Shown: one piece after another, positions 1 to 6,790 of the stretch
Numbering within the stretch: position 1 is the stretch's first letter
How the letters are laid out: the number at the start of each line of letters is the position of its first letter
NCBI GenBank assembly: GCA_017517135.1
Contig: JAFXAK010000010.1
Coordinates: 1 to 64,000 of the forward strand
DNA length: 64,000 bases
Direction of reading: 5' to 3'
Origin: Clostridia bacterium
GTDB taxonomy: Bacteria; Bacillota; Clostridia; Oscillospirales; Acutalibacteraceae
Notes under the pieces: generated by a model
What the model saw: only the letters and a program-made list of their open reading frames with translations
Told to the model about the DNA's origin: nothing
Databases searched by the model: none
Made by a program: the position numbers and the translations under genes

Positions 1-639
1 GTCACCAAAACCCGGAATGCTATAAATAAGCATACCATTCAGTTAATTCTCACTACGGAACACAGAGCGAAGCTCCCTGCTTGTATAATGCTTCTTGCAG
101 GGCTCAGACGAGGAGAACTCACTGCACTGACTTGGTTTGATATTGACTTCAAAAATAAAATCATTAATGTAAATAAATCCTATGATTTTAAGCAGTGCGA
201 GTTAAAAGAAACAAAAACGAAAGCGGGTATGAGAAAAATCCCGATGAATGATTTTCTTTGCAGTTTGCTTCTTGAAGCTAAAAAGCATTCTAAGGGCACT
301 TATGTCGTTCAGAAGGCATACGGAGGAAGAATGACGGAAACAGCTTGGAAACGCCTGTTTGAGAGTTATATGGAAGCGTTAAGGGTGGCCGACGGTACAG
401 TTGAGAACAGTCTTTGTTTTGCAGACGAGTATTTTGAAGAATTTACAGCACATCAGCTTCGTCACACTTACTGTTCAATGCTTCAATGGTCAGGTGTTGA
501 CATTAAAACGGCACAGGAGCTTATGGGACACAGCGAGTATGGTGTAACAGCAAATATTTACACTCATGTTGATGATGCTACCAAAAGCAATGCGGCTATG
601 CTGCAGGATAAATTCATCAAAGAAACTTTGGTTTCATAA
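1..639 (+). CDS. Tyrosine recombinase (integrase), C-terminal catalytic part
   Basis: The frame is open from base 1, so the gene starts before the window; 212 codons are visible. This is the catalytic domain of a phage or Tn916-type integrase, which cuts and joins DNA at attachment sites through a phosphotyrosine link. Visible catalytic residues are the first Arg in a GLRRGEL motif (about bases 103-123), a Lys-rich beta-hairpin segment near 216-245, HQLR followed by HTY from base 451, GHS near 526, and the Tyr nucleophile at 559-561 (IYTH). All the key residues are present, so the enzyme should be active if the unseen N-terminal arm-binding and core-binding domains are intact. It ends 377 bases before a tRNA-Trp gene, and it approaches from the tRNA 3' side, which is where integrases of this type usually sit after insertion into or near a tRNA gene. 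The identity of the element is unknown because it lies to the left. Confidence 0.93.
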   Translation, partial: VTKTRNAINKHTIQLILTTEHRAKLPACIMLLAGLRRGELTALTWFDIDFKNKIINVNKSYDFKQCELKETKTKAGMRKIPMNDFLCSLLLEAKKHSKGTYVVQKAYGGRMTETAWKRLFESYMEALRVADGTVENSLCFADEYFEEFTAHQLRHTYCSMLQWSGVDIKTAQELMGHSEYGVTANIYTHVDDATKSNAAMLQDKFIKETLVS

Positions 640-645
640 ATGAGT

Positions 646-686
646 ACGAGCAGAAAGATTTGAAGGTCTTTCTGCTCGTTTTTTTC
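646..686 (+). terminator. Rho-independent terminator after the integrase
   Basis: A perfect 13-base arm ACGAGCAGAAAGA (646-658) pairs with TCTTTCTGCTCGT (667-679), with an 8-base loop and a following run of seven or more T. It starts 7 bases after the integrase stop codon. Confidence 0.9.
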
Positions 687-737
687 TGTGTCGGTTTTAT
701 ATTTATTGATTACTTTCAACTCAAATATAATATATCA

Positions 738-772
738 TCATCAATCATTTATCAATAAGAAATGATTGATGA
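738..772. repeat. Perfect 13-bp inverted repeat, 9-base loop
   Basis: TCATCAATCATTT at 738-750 is the exact reverse complement of 760-772. There is no T-run on either side, so it does not look like a terminator. Its place between the integrase and the tRNA genes makes a protein-binding or recombination site possible; that is inference. Confidence 0.6.
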
Positions 773-879
773 AAACACTCATAATAGGGCACGCGGTAAA
801 AAACACCCACAAAAACACCGCTTTTAAATTTGCTCAGAAGTGTCAAATCCCTTATTTTATCTATACTCACAGTACTTAG

Positions 880-903
880 CGGGGGGCACATCGGGGGGCA
901 CAT
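880..903. repeat. 12-bp tandem duplication with G6 tracts
   Basis: CGGGGGGCACAT occurs twice head to tail (880-891, 892-903) in the gap between integrase and tRNA-Trp. It may be part of an attachment-site region or a simple replication slippage product. Confidence 0.6.
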
Positions 904-966
904 AACACTCGAAAATTAACGATATTTTACGGTAAAATGCGAAATGCGAAAAATAAATTTTTACAT

Positions 967-1006
967 AAAAAAAGCCCGAAACCCTAGTAAAATCAAGGGT
1001 TTCGGG
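967..1006 (-). terminator. Terminator of the tRNA operon
   Basis: Read on the minus strand, CCCGAAACCCT (1006-996) pairs with AGGGTTTCGGG (985-975 region), followed by C and a run of seven T. It lies 10 bases beyond the CCA end of tRNA-Trp and ends the two-tRNA transcript. Confidence 0.9.
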
Positions 1007-1015
1007 GATTTTCTT

Positions 1016-1091
1016 TGGCAGGGGCAGAAGGGCTCGAACCCTCGGCACGCGGTTTTGGAGACCGCTGCTCTACCAACTGAGCTATACCCCT
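1016..1091 (-). tRNA. tRNA-Trp (CCA anticodon)
   Basis: On the minus strand the cloverleaf has a 7-bp acceptor stem (AGGGGTA with TGCCCCT, including one G-U pair), a D arm, an anticodon stem GCGGT/ACCGC around loop CTCCAAA with anticodon CCA, and a T arm with GTTCGAG. Discriminator is G and CCA is encoded (1018-1016). It is the second gene of a tRNA operon transcribed from 1238 leftwards, and the nearest gene to the integrase. Confidence 0.96.
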
Positions 1092-1113
1092 ATATTCAAT
1101 TTTTGCAGTAACT

Positions 1114-1190
1114 TGGTGGGCCATCAGGGACTCGAACCCCGGACCAACCGGTTATGAGCCGGTTGCTCTAACCAACTGAGCTAATGGCCC
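1114..1190 (-). tRNA. tRNA with CAT anticodon (Ile2 or Met)
   Basis: On the minus strand the acceptor stem GGGCCAT pairs with ATGGCCC, the anticodon loop is CTCATAA (anticodon CAT), the T loop is GTTCGAG, and CCA is encoded. By memory the body resembles Firmicute tRNA-Ile2, whose C34 is changed to lysidine to read ATA, more than an elongator Met tRNA, but the two cannot be separated safely by eye. It is not the initiator: it lacks the three G-C pairs in the anticodon stem typical of initiators. First gene of the tRNA operon, 22 bases before tRNA-Trp. Confidence 0.93.
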
Positions 1191-1209
1191 GTTGTTAAAC
1201 TGCTTGATT

Positions 1210-1238
1210 ATTATATAAGTATTTTTCCTAAATGTCAA
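1210..1238 (-). promoter_or_regulatory. Promoter of the tRNA operon
   Basis: On the minus strand TTGACA (1238-1233) and TATAAT (1215-1210) are separated by exactly 17 bases, a consensus housekeeping promoter directly upstream of the tRNA with CAT anticodon. Confidence 0.88.
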
Positions 1239-1357
1239 GTCTTTTTTATCATAAAATGGGATTTGTTTTATATAGTTTTATATCATGTTTTATTGACAGT
1301 ATGTTTACGGTTATGCTAAAATTATATTGTATTAAATTTATGTGTCAGGAGGTTTGT

Positions 1358-2656
1358 ATGGCAGAAATTAAAACAAAAAAATATAAAATTTCCAATCCGT
1401 ATGAAAGTGTGGCACATCTGCTCGAGAATGCAGAAAATCACTATAAAACAAATCTGCACACTCATTCAACCTACAGCGATGCCGAGCTCAGTATGGCTGA
1501 AATGATAGAAGGCTTTTATGACAATGACTTCGATATTTTAGCATTTACCGACCACGGTGTTCTCGGAAAGGAATGGGATAAGGAGCCGAGAAAAGTTCCC
1601 TTGTTTTATTATCAGAGCTTACTTGGTAAAAAACGCCGTTGTCTTACAACTCAGCAGTACAGAGAAGTGCTTAGCGGAGAATACAAAACAACAGCAAATA
1701 AGCGAACAAAAAAACGCGGTATGCAATGTGTTCCTGATTGTATTGAGGCGAATATGCTTGTATATATGCTCAATCATGTAAACGGATTCTTTACCGATAC
1801 TTCCTGTGAAAATGTCTTCGGAAAGGAAAACGACTATGATGAGCCTCTTGCAAGAATAGAAGCAAGCGGAGGAATTTCTCACATAAATCATCCCACGGAT
1901 GTATTTCAGGCAAGGAACAATCCCGATTGCTGTGAAAAAAAAGAGAATGTTGAATTTTTTGCAAGGCTTTTCAGAAAATACAAATCCTGTGTCGGAATGG
2001 AAGTATTAAACACCTGCGATGTGTTCAGTCCGTGTGACCGTATTTTGTGGGATAAGCTTCTGCAGATTTTATTACCCGAAAGCAGGCGAATGGTCTGGGG
2101 CTTTTCAAACAGCGATGCACATAAGCTTTCTGAAATTGATGCTTCATTTATGGATTTTATTCTGCCTGAATATTCCCTTCAGAATCTGCGCTCAGCAATG
2201 GAAAACGGAACATTTTTTTCAATATCCCGTTATGCAAAAAACGAGCTCGGAAAGGATTTTGCCGGAAAGGGTGTCTATCCTTCAGTAAATTCAGTTGTTG
2301 TTGACAATGAAAACGGGACAATTACCGTAAGGGGTAAAAACTGTGATTCAGTCCAATGGATTTCAAACGGTGAAATAATACAGACAGACGATGAAAAGGA
2401 GAACGGAGAAATAAATTCAACAATATCTGTCAATAACTATAGTGATAAAATTACCTGTTATATCCGAGCACAGCTCAAAGGCCCGGGCGGTATATGCTTT
2501 ACTCAGCCTTTTATCTGCGATGACGGCAATATGGAAAGCTACCGACAGCCGCCCTTTGTTCCCGAAAAGCTGACAAAAAAAGAAAAGCGCCGTAAGGAAT
2601 TTTATAACACAAGAATCGGTGCTATAATTAATAAAAGGAAGATGAATAAGGTATGA
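1358..2656 (+). CDS. PHP-domain metal-dependent phosphoesterase
   Basis: This 432-residue cytoplasmic protein has the polymerase-and-histidinol-phosphatase (PHP) metal site: HTHS (residues 34-37, with Asp41), TDHG (64-67), a later HINHP (about 175-179) and NSDAH (251-255). PHP proteins hydrolyse phosphoesters with a di- or tri-metal centre; the substrate here cannot be told. Between the second and third motif there is an insertion of about 100 residues, and about 150 C-terminal residues form an extra, unrecognised domain. The frame is open further upstream (to 1232), but the start at 1358 has a perfect AGGAGG (1347-1352) at the right spacing, and the upstream extension is hydrophobic and covers promoter-like sequence. 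The stop overlaps the next start (ATGA), so it is translationally coupled to the reductase-like gene and co-transcribed with thioredoxin. Confidence 0.85.
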   Translation: MAEIKTKKYKISNPYESVAHLLENAENHYKTNLHTHSTYSDAELSMAEMIEGFYDNDFDILAFTDHGVLGKEWDKEPRKVPLFYYQSLLGKKRRCLTTQQYREVLSGEYKTTANKRTKKRGMQCVPDCIEANMLVYMLNHVNGFFTDTSCENVFGKENDYDEPLARIEASGGISHINHPTDVFQARNNPDCCEKKENVEFFARLFRKYKSCVGMEVLNTCDVFSPCDRILWDKLLQILLPESRRMVWGFSNSDAHKLSEIDASFMDFILPEYSLQNLRSAMENGTFFSISRYAKNELGKDFAGKGVYPSVNSVVVDNENGTITVRGKNCDSVQWISNGEIIQTDDEKENGEINSTISVNNYSDKITCYIRAQLKGPGGICFTQPFICDDGNMESYRQPPFVPEKLTKKEKRRKEFYNTRIGAIINKRKMNKV

Positions 2657-2850
2657 AAGTAAGATTTAACGAAAATGAAGAAGTAGTAAAATTGATAAAA
2701 GAAGGTCTTGAAAAGTCAGGCGGTTACTGTCCTTGCAGACGGGAGAAAACTGAGGAAAATAAATGCATCTGTAAGGAATTCAGAGAGCAGATAAAGGATC
2801 CCGATTTTGAGGGATACTGTCATTGTATGTTATATTATAAGGAGAAATAA
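2653..2850 (+). CDS. Ferredoxin:thioredoxin reductase catalytic-chain-like protein
   Basis: A 65-residue protein with six cysteines in three pairs: CPC (26-28), CIC (38-40) and CHC (56-58). This is the signature of the catalytic beta chain of ferredoxin:thioredoxin reductase (FTR), where four Cys hold a 4Fe-4S cluster and two form the redox-active disulfide that reduces thioredoxin with electrons from ferredoxin. It is shorter than plant and cyanobacterial chains (about 110 residues), as in the compact anaerobe versions. No variable alpha chain is seen nearby. The gene overlaps the PHP gene by four bases and is followed after two bases by thioredoxin, so the likely partner is encoded next door. 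Assignment by motif and neighbour; activity is inferred. Confidence 0.82.
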   Translation: MKVRFNENEEVVKLIKEGLEKSGGYCPCRREKTEENKCICKEFREQIKDPDFEGYCHCMLYYKEK

Positions 2851-2852
2851 AA

Positions 2853-3164
2853 ATGGCTGAAATTACAATTACCAAAGACAACTTTACAAAGGAAGTGCTT
2901 GAAGCTGATATTCCGGTTCTTGTTGATTTCTGGGCAACCTGGTGTGGTCCCTGCAGAATGATTGCCCCCTTTATTGAGGAAATTGCAAAGGAATATGAGG
3001 GTAAGGTCAAGGTAGGCAAAATCAATGTTGACGATGAGGGCGAGCTTGCCGTTAAGTTCGGAATAATGAGTATCCCTACCGTTATGGTGATAAAGGACGG
3101 TAAGGTTGTAAATACAGCGGTCGGCTACCGTTCAAAAGAACAGCTTGTTGATTTGCTTAAATAA
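2853..3164 (+). CDS. trxA: Thioredoxin
   Basis: A 103-residue classic thioredoxin. The active site WCGPC lies at residues 30-34 after a DFWATW strand, and the cis-Pro loop SIPTV follows near residue 74. It reduces cytoplasmic protein disulfides. An AAGGAG site lies before the start, only two bases after the FTR-like gene, so both are made from one transcript; this points to ferredoxin-linked rather than NADPH-linked reduction of this thioredoxin, which is inference. A strong terminator follows. Confidence 0.97.
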   Translation: MAEITITKDNFTKEVLEADIPVLVDFWATWCGPCRMIAPFIEEIAKEYEGKVKVGKINVDDEGELAVKFGIMSIPTVMVIKDGKVVNTAVGYRSKEQLVDLLK

Positions 3165-3171
3165 CAATATG

Positions 3172-3210
3172 AAAGAGGATGCAGCAAAAAAACTGCATCC
3201 TCTTTTTTCA
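3172..3210 (+). terminator. Terminator after the PHP-FTR-trxA operon
   Basis: AAAGAGGATGCAG (3172-3184) pairs perfectly with CTGCATCCTCTTT (3193-3205), then more T. Confidence 0.92.
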
Positions 3211-3456
3211 GGTATTCAGTAAAGCAATTTTATCCAAAGCCTTTTTGGTTATGAAATCGGAAATAATATCTGCAAAATGCACGGGGGAGATGTAGTCAGA
3301 GGACATCTGATTGACTAATTGTTCAACATCCTCTTTGTTTTCGGCAACACAATTATAACTGTATGTTTTACCGCTTGTGTCACTTATCTGCAAGCCGTAA
3401 AGGGTACGGTTATTTTTCTTTGTTTCAATGATGCTGTATTGTTGTTTCTGTTCCAT
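3208..3456 (-). CDS. Small conserved-looking protein of unknown function (DUF-like)
   Basis: An 82-residue polar protein with no recognised domain. The start chosen (MEQKQQYS) has an AAAGGGAG site ten bases upstream; an earlier in-frame ATG at 3546 would add a lysine-rich stretch reading through that site and is less likely. The first half predicts as beta strands around an ITDTSG-like turn (IETKKNNRTLYGLQISD), the second half as two helices (EDVEQLVNQMSS, HFADIISDFITKKALDKIA). Such small proteins are common in gut Clostridia, where they may be regulators or adaptors; no function is claimed. It lies between a terminator and an XRE regulator gene and is read alone. Confidence 0.6.
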   Translation of the reverse strand: MEQKQQYSIIETKKNNRTLYGLQISDTSGKTYSYNCVAENKEDVEQLVNQMSSDYISPVHFADIISDFITKKALDKIALLNT

Positions 3457-3653
3457 TGTTTTTTTGCTCCCTTTCTTTTTTTTGTTATCTACACTATATT
3501 CCATTATTTGCAATAAGTCAATAGAAAATGAGAGAAATTTATACATAAAATAAATAAATTTTGCAACAAATTAAAAATAATGTCGAAATAAAATGCAAAA
3601 TATCGAAGCAAACAGCAAAAACAAAAGGTAAAATATGGTATTTGTGCCGTGCG

Positions 3654-3697
3654 GCAAAAAAATAAGCCTTCGTTTTACCGTATACGGGAACGAAGGC
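3654..3697 (-). terminator. Terminator of the XRE regulator gene
   Basis: On the minus strand GCCTTCGTT (3697-3689) pairs with AACGAAGGC (3674-3666), followed by TTATTTTTTT. Confidence 0.85.
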
Positions 3698-3715
3698 CTG
3701 ACAGCTTACTTATAT

Positions 3716-4303
3716 TTATTTTTTGTTAAGTGTTTTTGCAATATCCTGTTTTATCAGCATTGAGGTGTGCTGCTTCAATGTGTTTATGCACAACGGGGGG
3801 GGGACAGCTTCTTCATTATCGTTTGCCGTAACAGTTTCGGTGTTATCCTTTTTTCTTTTGAATGCCATATTCATACTGATATCGCAGAAGGCAGACAGAC
3901 TTTGATTGTTGTCAGACATTGCCATATATTTTTCTATGCTCAATGAAAAGAAATCGTCAAAAAATACCTGCTGTTCTTCTCCCATAGCTTCTGATTGTGC
4001 GGATAAATACAGCATACACCTCAATAATGTTTTCGGATTTATTCTGTTATCGCTCAATAAATCCGTGCTTTCAAATATTTCATTGAAGCCCTGCTTTGTA
4101 TCGCTTAAGCCTAAGAGATAATCGGTTGTAACAGAATAATAAGCTGCTATTTTTCTCACAAAATCAAGGTTACATTCTCTGATTCCTTTTTCGTAGTGGG
4201 AAAGCAGAGCCTGAGAAATTTCTAAATCTTCCGCTGCCTTCTTCTGTGAAATACCTTTTTCTCTTCTTAATGCGGAAATTTTTGTTGAAAAGTCAAAATT
4301 CAT
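3716..4303 (-). CDS. XRE-family helix-turn-helix transcription regulator
   Basis: A 195-residue protein with an N-terminal helix-turn-helix of the Cro/C1 type (residues 5-62: LRREKGISQKKAAEDLEIS, then SHYEKGIREC, ending in TTDYLLGLSD). The C-terminal 130 residues are unrecognised and probably sense a signal or form dimers. Near residue 165 the gene crosses a run of nine C on the coding strand (plus-strand G9 near 3795-3803), read as Pro-Pro-Pro; slippage there would change the last 25 or so residues. It is divergent from the histidine phosphatase gene, with an inverted repeat in the shared upstream region that could be its operator. Confidence 0.88.
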   Translation of the reverse strand: MNFDFSTKISALRREKGISQKKAAEDLEISQALLSHYEKGIRECNLDFVRKIAAYYSVTTDYLLGLSDTKQGFNEIFESTDLLSDNRINPKTLLRCMLYLSAQSEAMGEEQQVFFDDFFSLSIEKYMAMSDNNQSLSAFCDISMNMAFKRKKDNTETVTANDNEEAVPPPLCINTLKQHTSMLIKQDIAKTLNKK

Positions 4304-4349
4304 ATTTTACCTCTTAAAATTATATTGCGGTATTGATTGTTTTATAAAA

Positions 4350-4401
4350 AGAGTATATAATAAACGATAGTTATAGTAAAAATTAAAGAAAAATATACTC
4401 T
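4350..4401. promoter_or_regulatory. Inverted repeat in the XRE/phosphatase divergent promoter region
   Basis: AGAGTATAT (4350-4358) is the exact reverse complement of ATATACTCT (4393-4401). The pair brackets an AT-rich stretch between the divergent XRE gene and histidine phosphatase gene and could bind the regulator on both sides of a promoter. AT-rich sequence makes chance matches easier. Confidence 0.35.
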
Positions 4402-4453
4402 CTGTATATTATATATCAAATTTTTCGGTTTGTAAATTAAGAAAGGTAAAATT

Positions 4454-5164
4454 ATGAAAACTTTTAAGATACATCTCATCCGTCACGCGCTCTCTGAGGG
4501 CAGTAATGAGGGGCAGTATATAGGTCATACCGATGTTTCTCTGACTGAGGAAGGCAAAAAGCAGCTGCGTGATATGATGGAGCAGTATGAATATCCCGTT
4601 GTAAGTGCGGTGATGACAAGTCCTTTGAACCGTTGTCTTGAAACGGCAAAGATACTTTATCCTAACTTGCAGCCGATGATATTTGATAATCTTATAGAAT
4701 ACGATTTCGGTGAATTTGAGGGAATGACCGCAGATGAGCTGAAAAACGAGAAAGAATTTGCCGAGTGGCTTGCGGGCGGTCCTGATGCCGAGGCACCCTT
4801 CGGGGAGAGCAATGCAAGATTTGCAAAGCGTGTGTGTATGTGCTTTAACGATATTGTTGAGGGAATAATAAAAGCCGGCGTGGATAATGTTGCAATAATC
4901 ACACACGGCGGTGTTATAATGACAATAATGCAGTATTTTGCCCTGCCGGAAGCGAGTATGCACGAATGGCTGACACCCAACGGCTGCGGATATACTCTGA
5001 ATGTTATGCCGTCAATATGGGCACAGATGAAAAAGGCTGAAGCAATAGCACAGATTCCTCTCAAGCCCTTTGAGGAAGAAAATGACGATGATAAAATAAA
5101 CTGGGATGAGCCGTTGAATCCTGACGATTTTATAGGCTTTTACAATCCCGAAAATGCAAATTGA
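4454..5164 (+). CDS. Histidine phosphatase family protein (phosphoglycerate mutase-like)
   Basis: A 236-residue member of the histidine phosphatase superfamily, which forms a phosphohistidine intermediate. The N-terminal catalytic motif LIRHALSEG puts the nucleophile at His11 after Arg10; the second catalytic His is in THGG (His151). An EYDFGEFEG segment (about 78-86) matches the usual Glu loop. The classical RHG is RHA here, seen in some family members. The substrate could be a sugar phosphate, a nucleotide or cobalamin precursor (CobC-like); no cobalamin genes are near. The C-terminal 40 residues are acidic. It has a GAAAGG site and is followed after nine bases by a DUF896 gene, probably in one transcript. 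Confidence 0.87.
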   Translation: MKTFKIHLIRHALSEGSNEGQYIGHTDVSLTEEGKKQLRDMMEQYEYPVVSAVMTSPLNRCLETAKILYPNLQPMIFDNLIEYDFGEFEGMTADELKNEKEFAEWLAGGPDAEAPFGESNARFAKRVCMCFNDIVEGIIKAGVDNVAIITHGGVIMTIMQYFALPEASMHEWLTPNGCGYTLNVMPSIWAQMKKAEAIAQIPLKPFEEENDDDKINWDEPLNPDDFIGFYNPENAN

Positions 5165-5173
5165 GGTAAAAAA

Positions 5174-5392
5174 ATGATAACACAGGAAAAGATAGACAGA
5201 ATAAACGCTCTCGCAAAAAAATCAAAAACAACCGGACTTACCCCGGCAGAGGCAGAGGAACAGCAGATTTTAAGAAAAGAATATATCGAGGCATACAGAG
5301 CATCTCTCAGAAGTGCTCTCGAAAACACAACCGTTGTCCGTCCCGACGGCACAAAGGAAAAGCTTTCCGATATGAAAAAGAAAATAAACTGA
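5174..5392 (+). CDS. DUF896 family protein (YnzC-like)
   Basis: A 72-residue protein that matches the DUF896/UPF0291 family: start ITQEKIDRINALAKKSK, the highly conserved GLTPAEAEEQQILRKEYI segment, and a C-terminal RPDGTKEKL. In Bacillus the homologue YnzC lies in an SOS-regulated operon, but its molecular role is not settled. It forms a helical hairpin. The gene follows the histidine phosphatase closely and ends at a terminator. Confidence 0.93.
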   Translation: MITQEKIDRINALAKKSKTTGLTPAEAEEQQILRKEYIEAYRASLRSALENTTVVRPDGTKEKLSDMKKKIN

Positions 5393-5410
5393 ACAAAAGA
5401 CGCATAAATT

Positions 5411-5459
5411 AATCCCCTTTAAGTATTTCTGATGCAAAAAACTTAAAGGGGATTTTTTT
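5411..5459 (+). terminator. Terminator after the DUF896 gene
   Basis: AATCCCCTTTAAGT (5411-5424) pairs with ACTTAAAGGGGATT (5441-5454), then six or more T. Confidence 0.9.
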
Positions 5460-5946
5460 ATTCAATATCAATATTTTTCAGCTTCATAAATGCTTCTTTG
5501 AATAAAATTATTTTTCTTGATGAAGCATAGATAACATAATTTTTATCACCGTGTTTTAATGTAACACGGTTTTTTGTTATATTATCAACATAATTAAGAT
5601 TGACAAGGTAGCTGTAGTGCGGCTGCATAAAAAATTTTTCACTGAGAACACTTTTCCAGAAGTTTATCGGATAAGGTGTCAGTATCTCTCTGTCGGTAAG
5701 ATGCAGGATTGTGTTTCTGCGTTCAATTGAAATATAAAGAATTTCATGCGGATAAATTCTGCAAACATCCTTTTCAGAGGTCAATACTGTTATTGCAGAG
5801 TCAATGCATTGCTGATTTTTAGTGTTCTGATTGAAGGTGATACAGATAGTGTCACAACCGTAAAAGTTTGTTTCGCAAAACTCAATCCCGTTTTTGTTCA
5901 GTAATTCAATAATCGCTGCTTTTGTTGCGTATTTATCACAAAACAT
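5458..5946 (-). CDS. LytTR-type DNA-binding protein
   Basis: A 162-residue protein whose C-terminal 100 residues fit the LytTR DNA-binding domain: IYPHEILYISIERRNTILHL, then FMQPHYSYLVNLNYVDNI and a final beta segment ending near residue 150. The N-terminal 60 residues are not a receiver domain: there is no Asp phosphorylation site. It is therefore a stand-alone LytTR regulator, a type seen next to exporters or quorum genes in Firmicutes, but none is beside it here. Its target is unknown. It is divergent from the small XRE gene at 6082. Confidence 0.85.
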   Translation of the reverse strand: MFCDKYATKAAIIELLNKNGIEFCETNFYGCDTICITFNQNTKNQQCIDSAITVLTSEKDVCRIYPHEILYISIERRNTILHLTDREILTPYPINFWKSVLSEKFFMQPHYSYLVNLNYVDNITKNRVTLKHGDKNYVIYASSRKIILFKEAFMKLKNIDIE

Positions 5947-6081
5947 AACCGAATCCTCTTTTCTGCTTCAATTATCATCATTATATCTCTGCTGATATTA
6001 AAAGTCAACTCTTTTGAGTTAAGTTTTTTTTGTGATATTACTTATAATATCTGTATAGATATCGTATAAAGGAGAAAATTA

Positions 6082-6324
6082 ATGACGATAGGTAATGCCG
6101 TGCGTTGTCGCTTACTTGAATTGTGTAATGAGCGAAATATCACAATAAATAAACTTTCTACTATGTGCGGAATTACACAATCCACACTGAATAATATTGT
6201 GTCCGGCAGAAATAACAGCACAACAGTGTCAACTATTCAGAAGATATGTGACGGTCTTGAAATTTCAATTACCGATTTTTTCTCTTCACCGATTTTTCTG
6301 AATCTTGAACAGGAAATAAATTAA
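6082..6324 (+). CDS. Small XRE-family helix-turn-helix regulator
   Basis: An 80-residue single-domain Cro/C1 repressor-like protein: helix 2-turn-helix 3 at about residues 20-45 (INKLSTMCGITQSTLNNIVSG), followed by the conserved TVSTIQKICDGLEISITDFF. AAGGAG lies eight bases before the start. Such one-domain proteins act alone or as partners of larger regulators. Codon use is like the neighbours. Confidence 0.9.
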   Translation: MTIGNAVRCRLLELCNERNITINKLSTMCGITQSTLNNIVSGRNNSTTVSTIQKICDGLEISITDFFSSPIFLNLEQEIN

Positions 6325-6358
6325 ACCAATCTCCGATAACAAGAGATTGGTTTTTTTT
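6324..6358 (+). terminator. Terminator after the small XRE gene
   Basis: AACCAATCTC (6324-6333 area) pairs with GAGATTGG (6343-6350), followed by eight T. Confidence 0.88.
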
Positions 6359-6730
6359 GCTTAATTTGTATGCTTTTAATCTCTGTCCCTTTCAGGAGGT
6401 TGCGTATTGCTGATATTCTTCTATAATATAAGTCTTGTTTTTTTTGAAAAGTAACATTAAAAAATTATAAATTTACTAAAAACAGCACAATTGACAAATA
6501 AAAGTATGAGAATTTGTGCAAGTATTATATTCTTTTTAATAACTTTCTCCGCCTTGGTTAAATACTTCAAAGTTCCGGGCACATTAACAGGGGTGGTGAG
6601 AGCAGACAGACTTTTTTTGTTGAACTGTACGCACAGTGGTGTGAGATTTTTGAGTTTTTATAATGGGAATTCTATCAGATGGTCTTTTATAATAAAAATA
6701 ACAAAAAAAATCAAATTTGATAAAGTTTTC
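6359..6730. other. Gene-free stretch upstream of the large secreted protein
   Basis: About 370 bases without a supportable gene. A frame at 6491-6739 would need a TTG start, has no ribosome binding site, reads as unlike any family, and runs through the downstream promoter. Nothing else was recognised; the region may hold upstream regulatory sites for the very large gene that follows. Confidence 0.45.
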
Positions 6731-6760
6731 TTGACTTGATTAACATAGAAAGTATATAAT
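6731..6760 (+). promoter_or_regulatory. Promoter of the large secreted protein gene
   Basis: TTGACT (6731-6736) and TATAAT (6755-6760) with 18 bases between them; the start codon follows 31 bases later with an AGGAAGGA site. Confidence 0.82.
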
Positions 6761-6790
6761 TAAATAAAATAAACAGGAAGGAATAATATT

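Larger units (their letters stand above)
687..966. other. Gene-free junction region between integrase and tRNA operon
   Basis: No convincing gene is seen. The stretch holds a perfect 13-base inverted repeat (738-750 with 760-772) and a 12-base tandem duplication CGGGGGGCACAT (880-891 and 892-903). The one short minus-strand reading frame here (857-1048) runs into the tRNA-Trp gene and its terminator and is rejected. This is the likely place for the attachment-site junction of the element to the left, but no duplicated att core can be shown from one end only. Confidence 0.5.

Noticed and set aside
857-1048. Minus-strand 63-residue frame
   Set aside because: It begins inside tRNA-Trp and runs through the tRNA terminator; no ribosome site.
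1114-1190. Initiator tRNA-Met
   Set aside because: The first base pair is G-C and the anticodon stem lacks the three consecutive G-C pairs of initiators; CAT anticodon fits elongator Met or Ile2.
1232-1357. Upstream extension of the PHP protein
   Set aside because: It overlaps the tRNA promoter and is hydrophobic; the start at 1358 has AGGAGG.
6491-6739. 82-residue frame before the giant secreted gene
   Set aside because: It needs a TTG start, has no ribosome site, and covers the promoter of the next gene.
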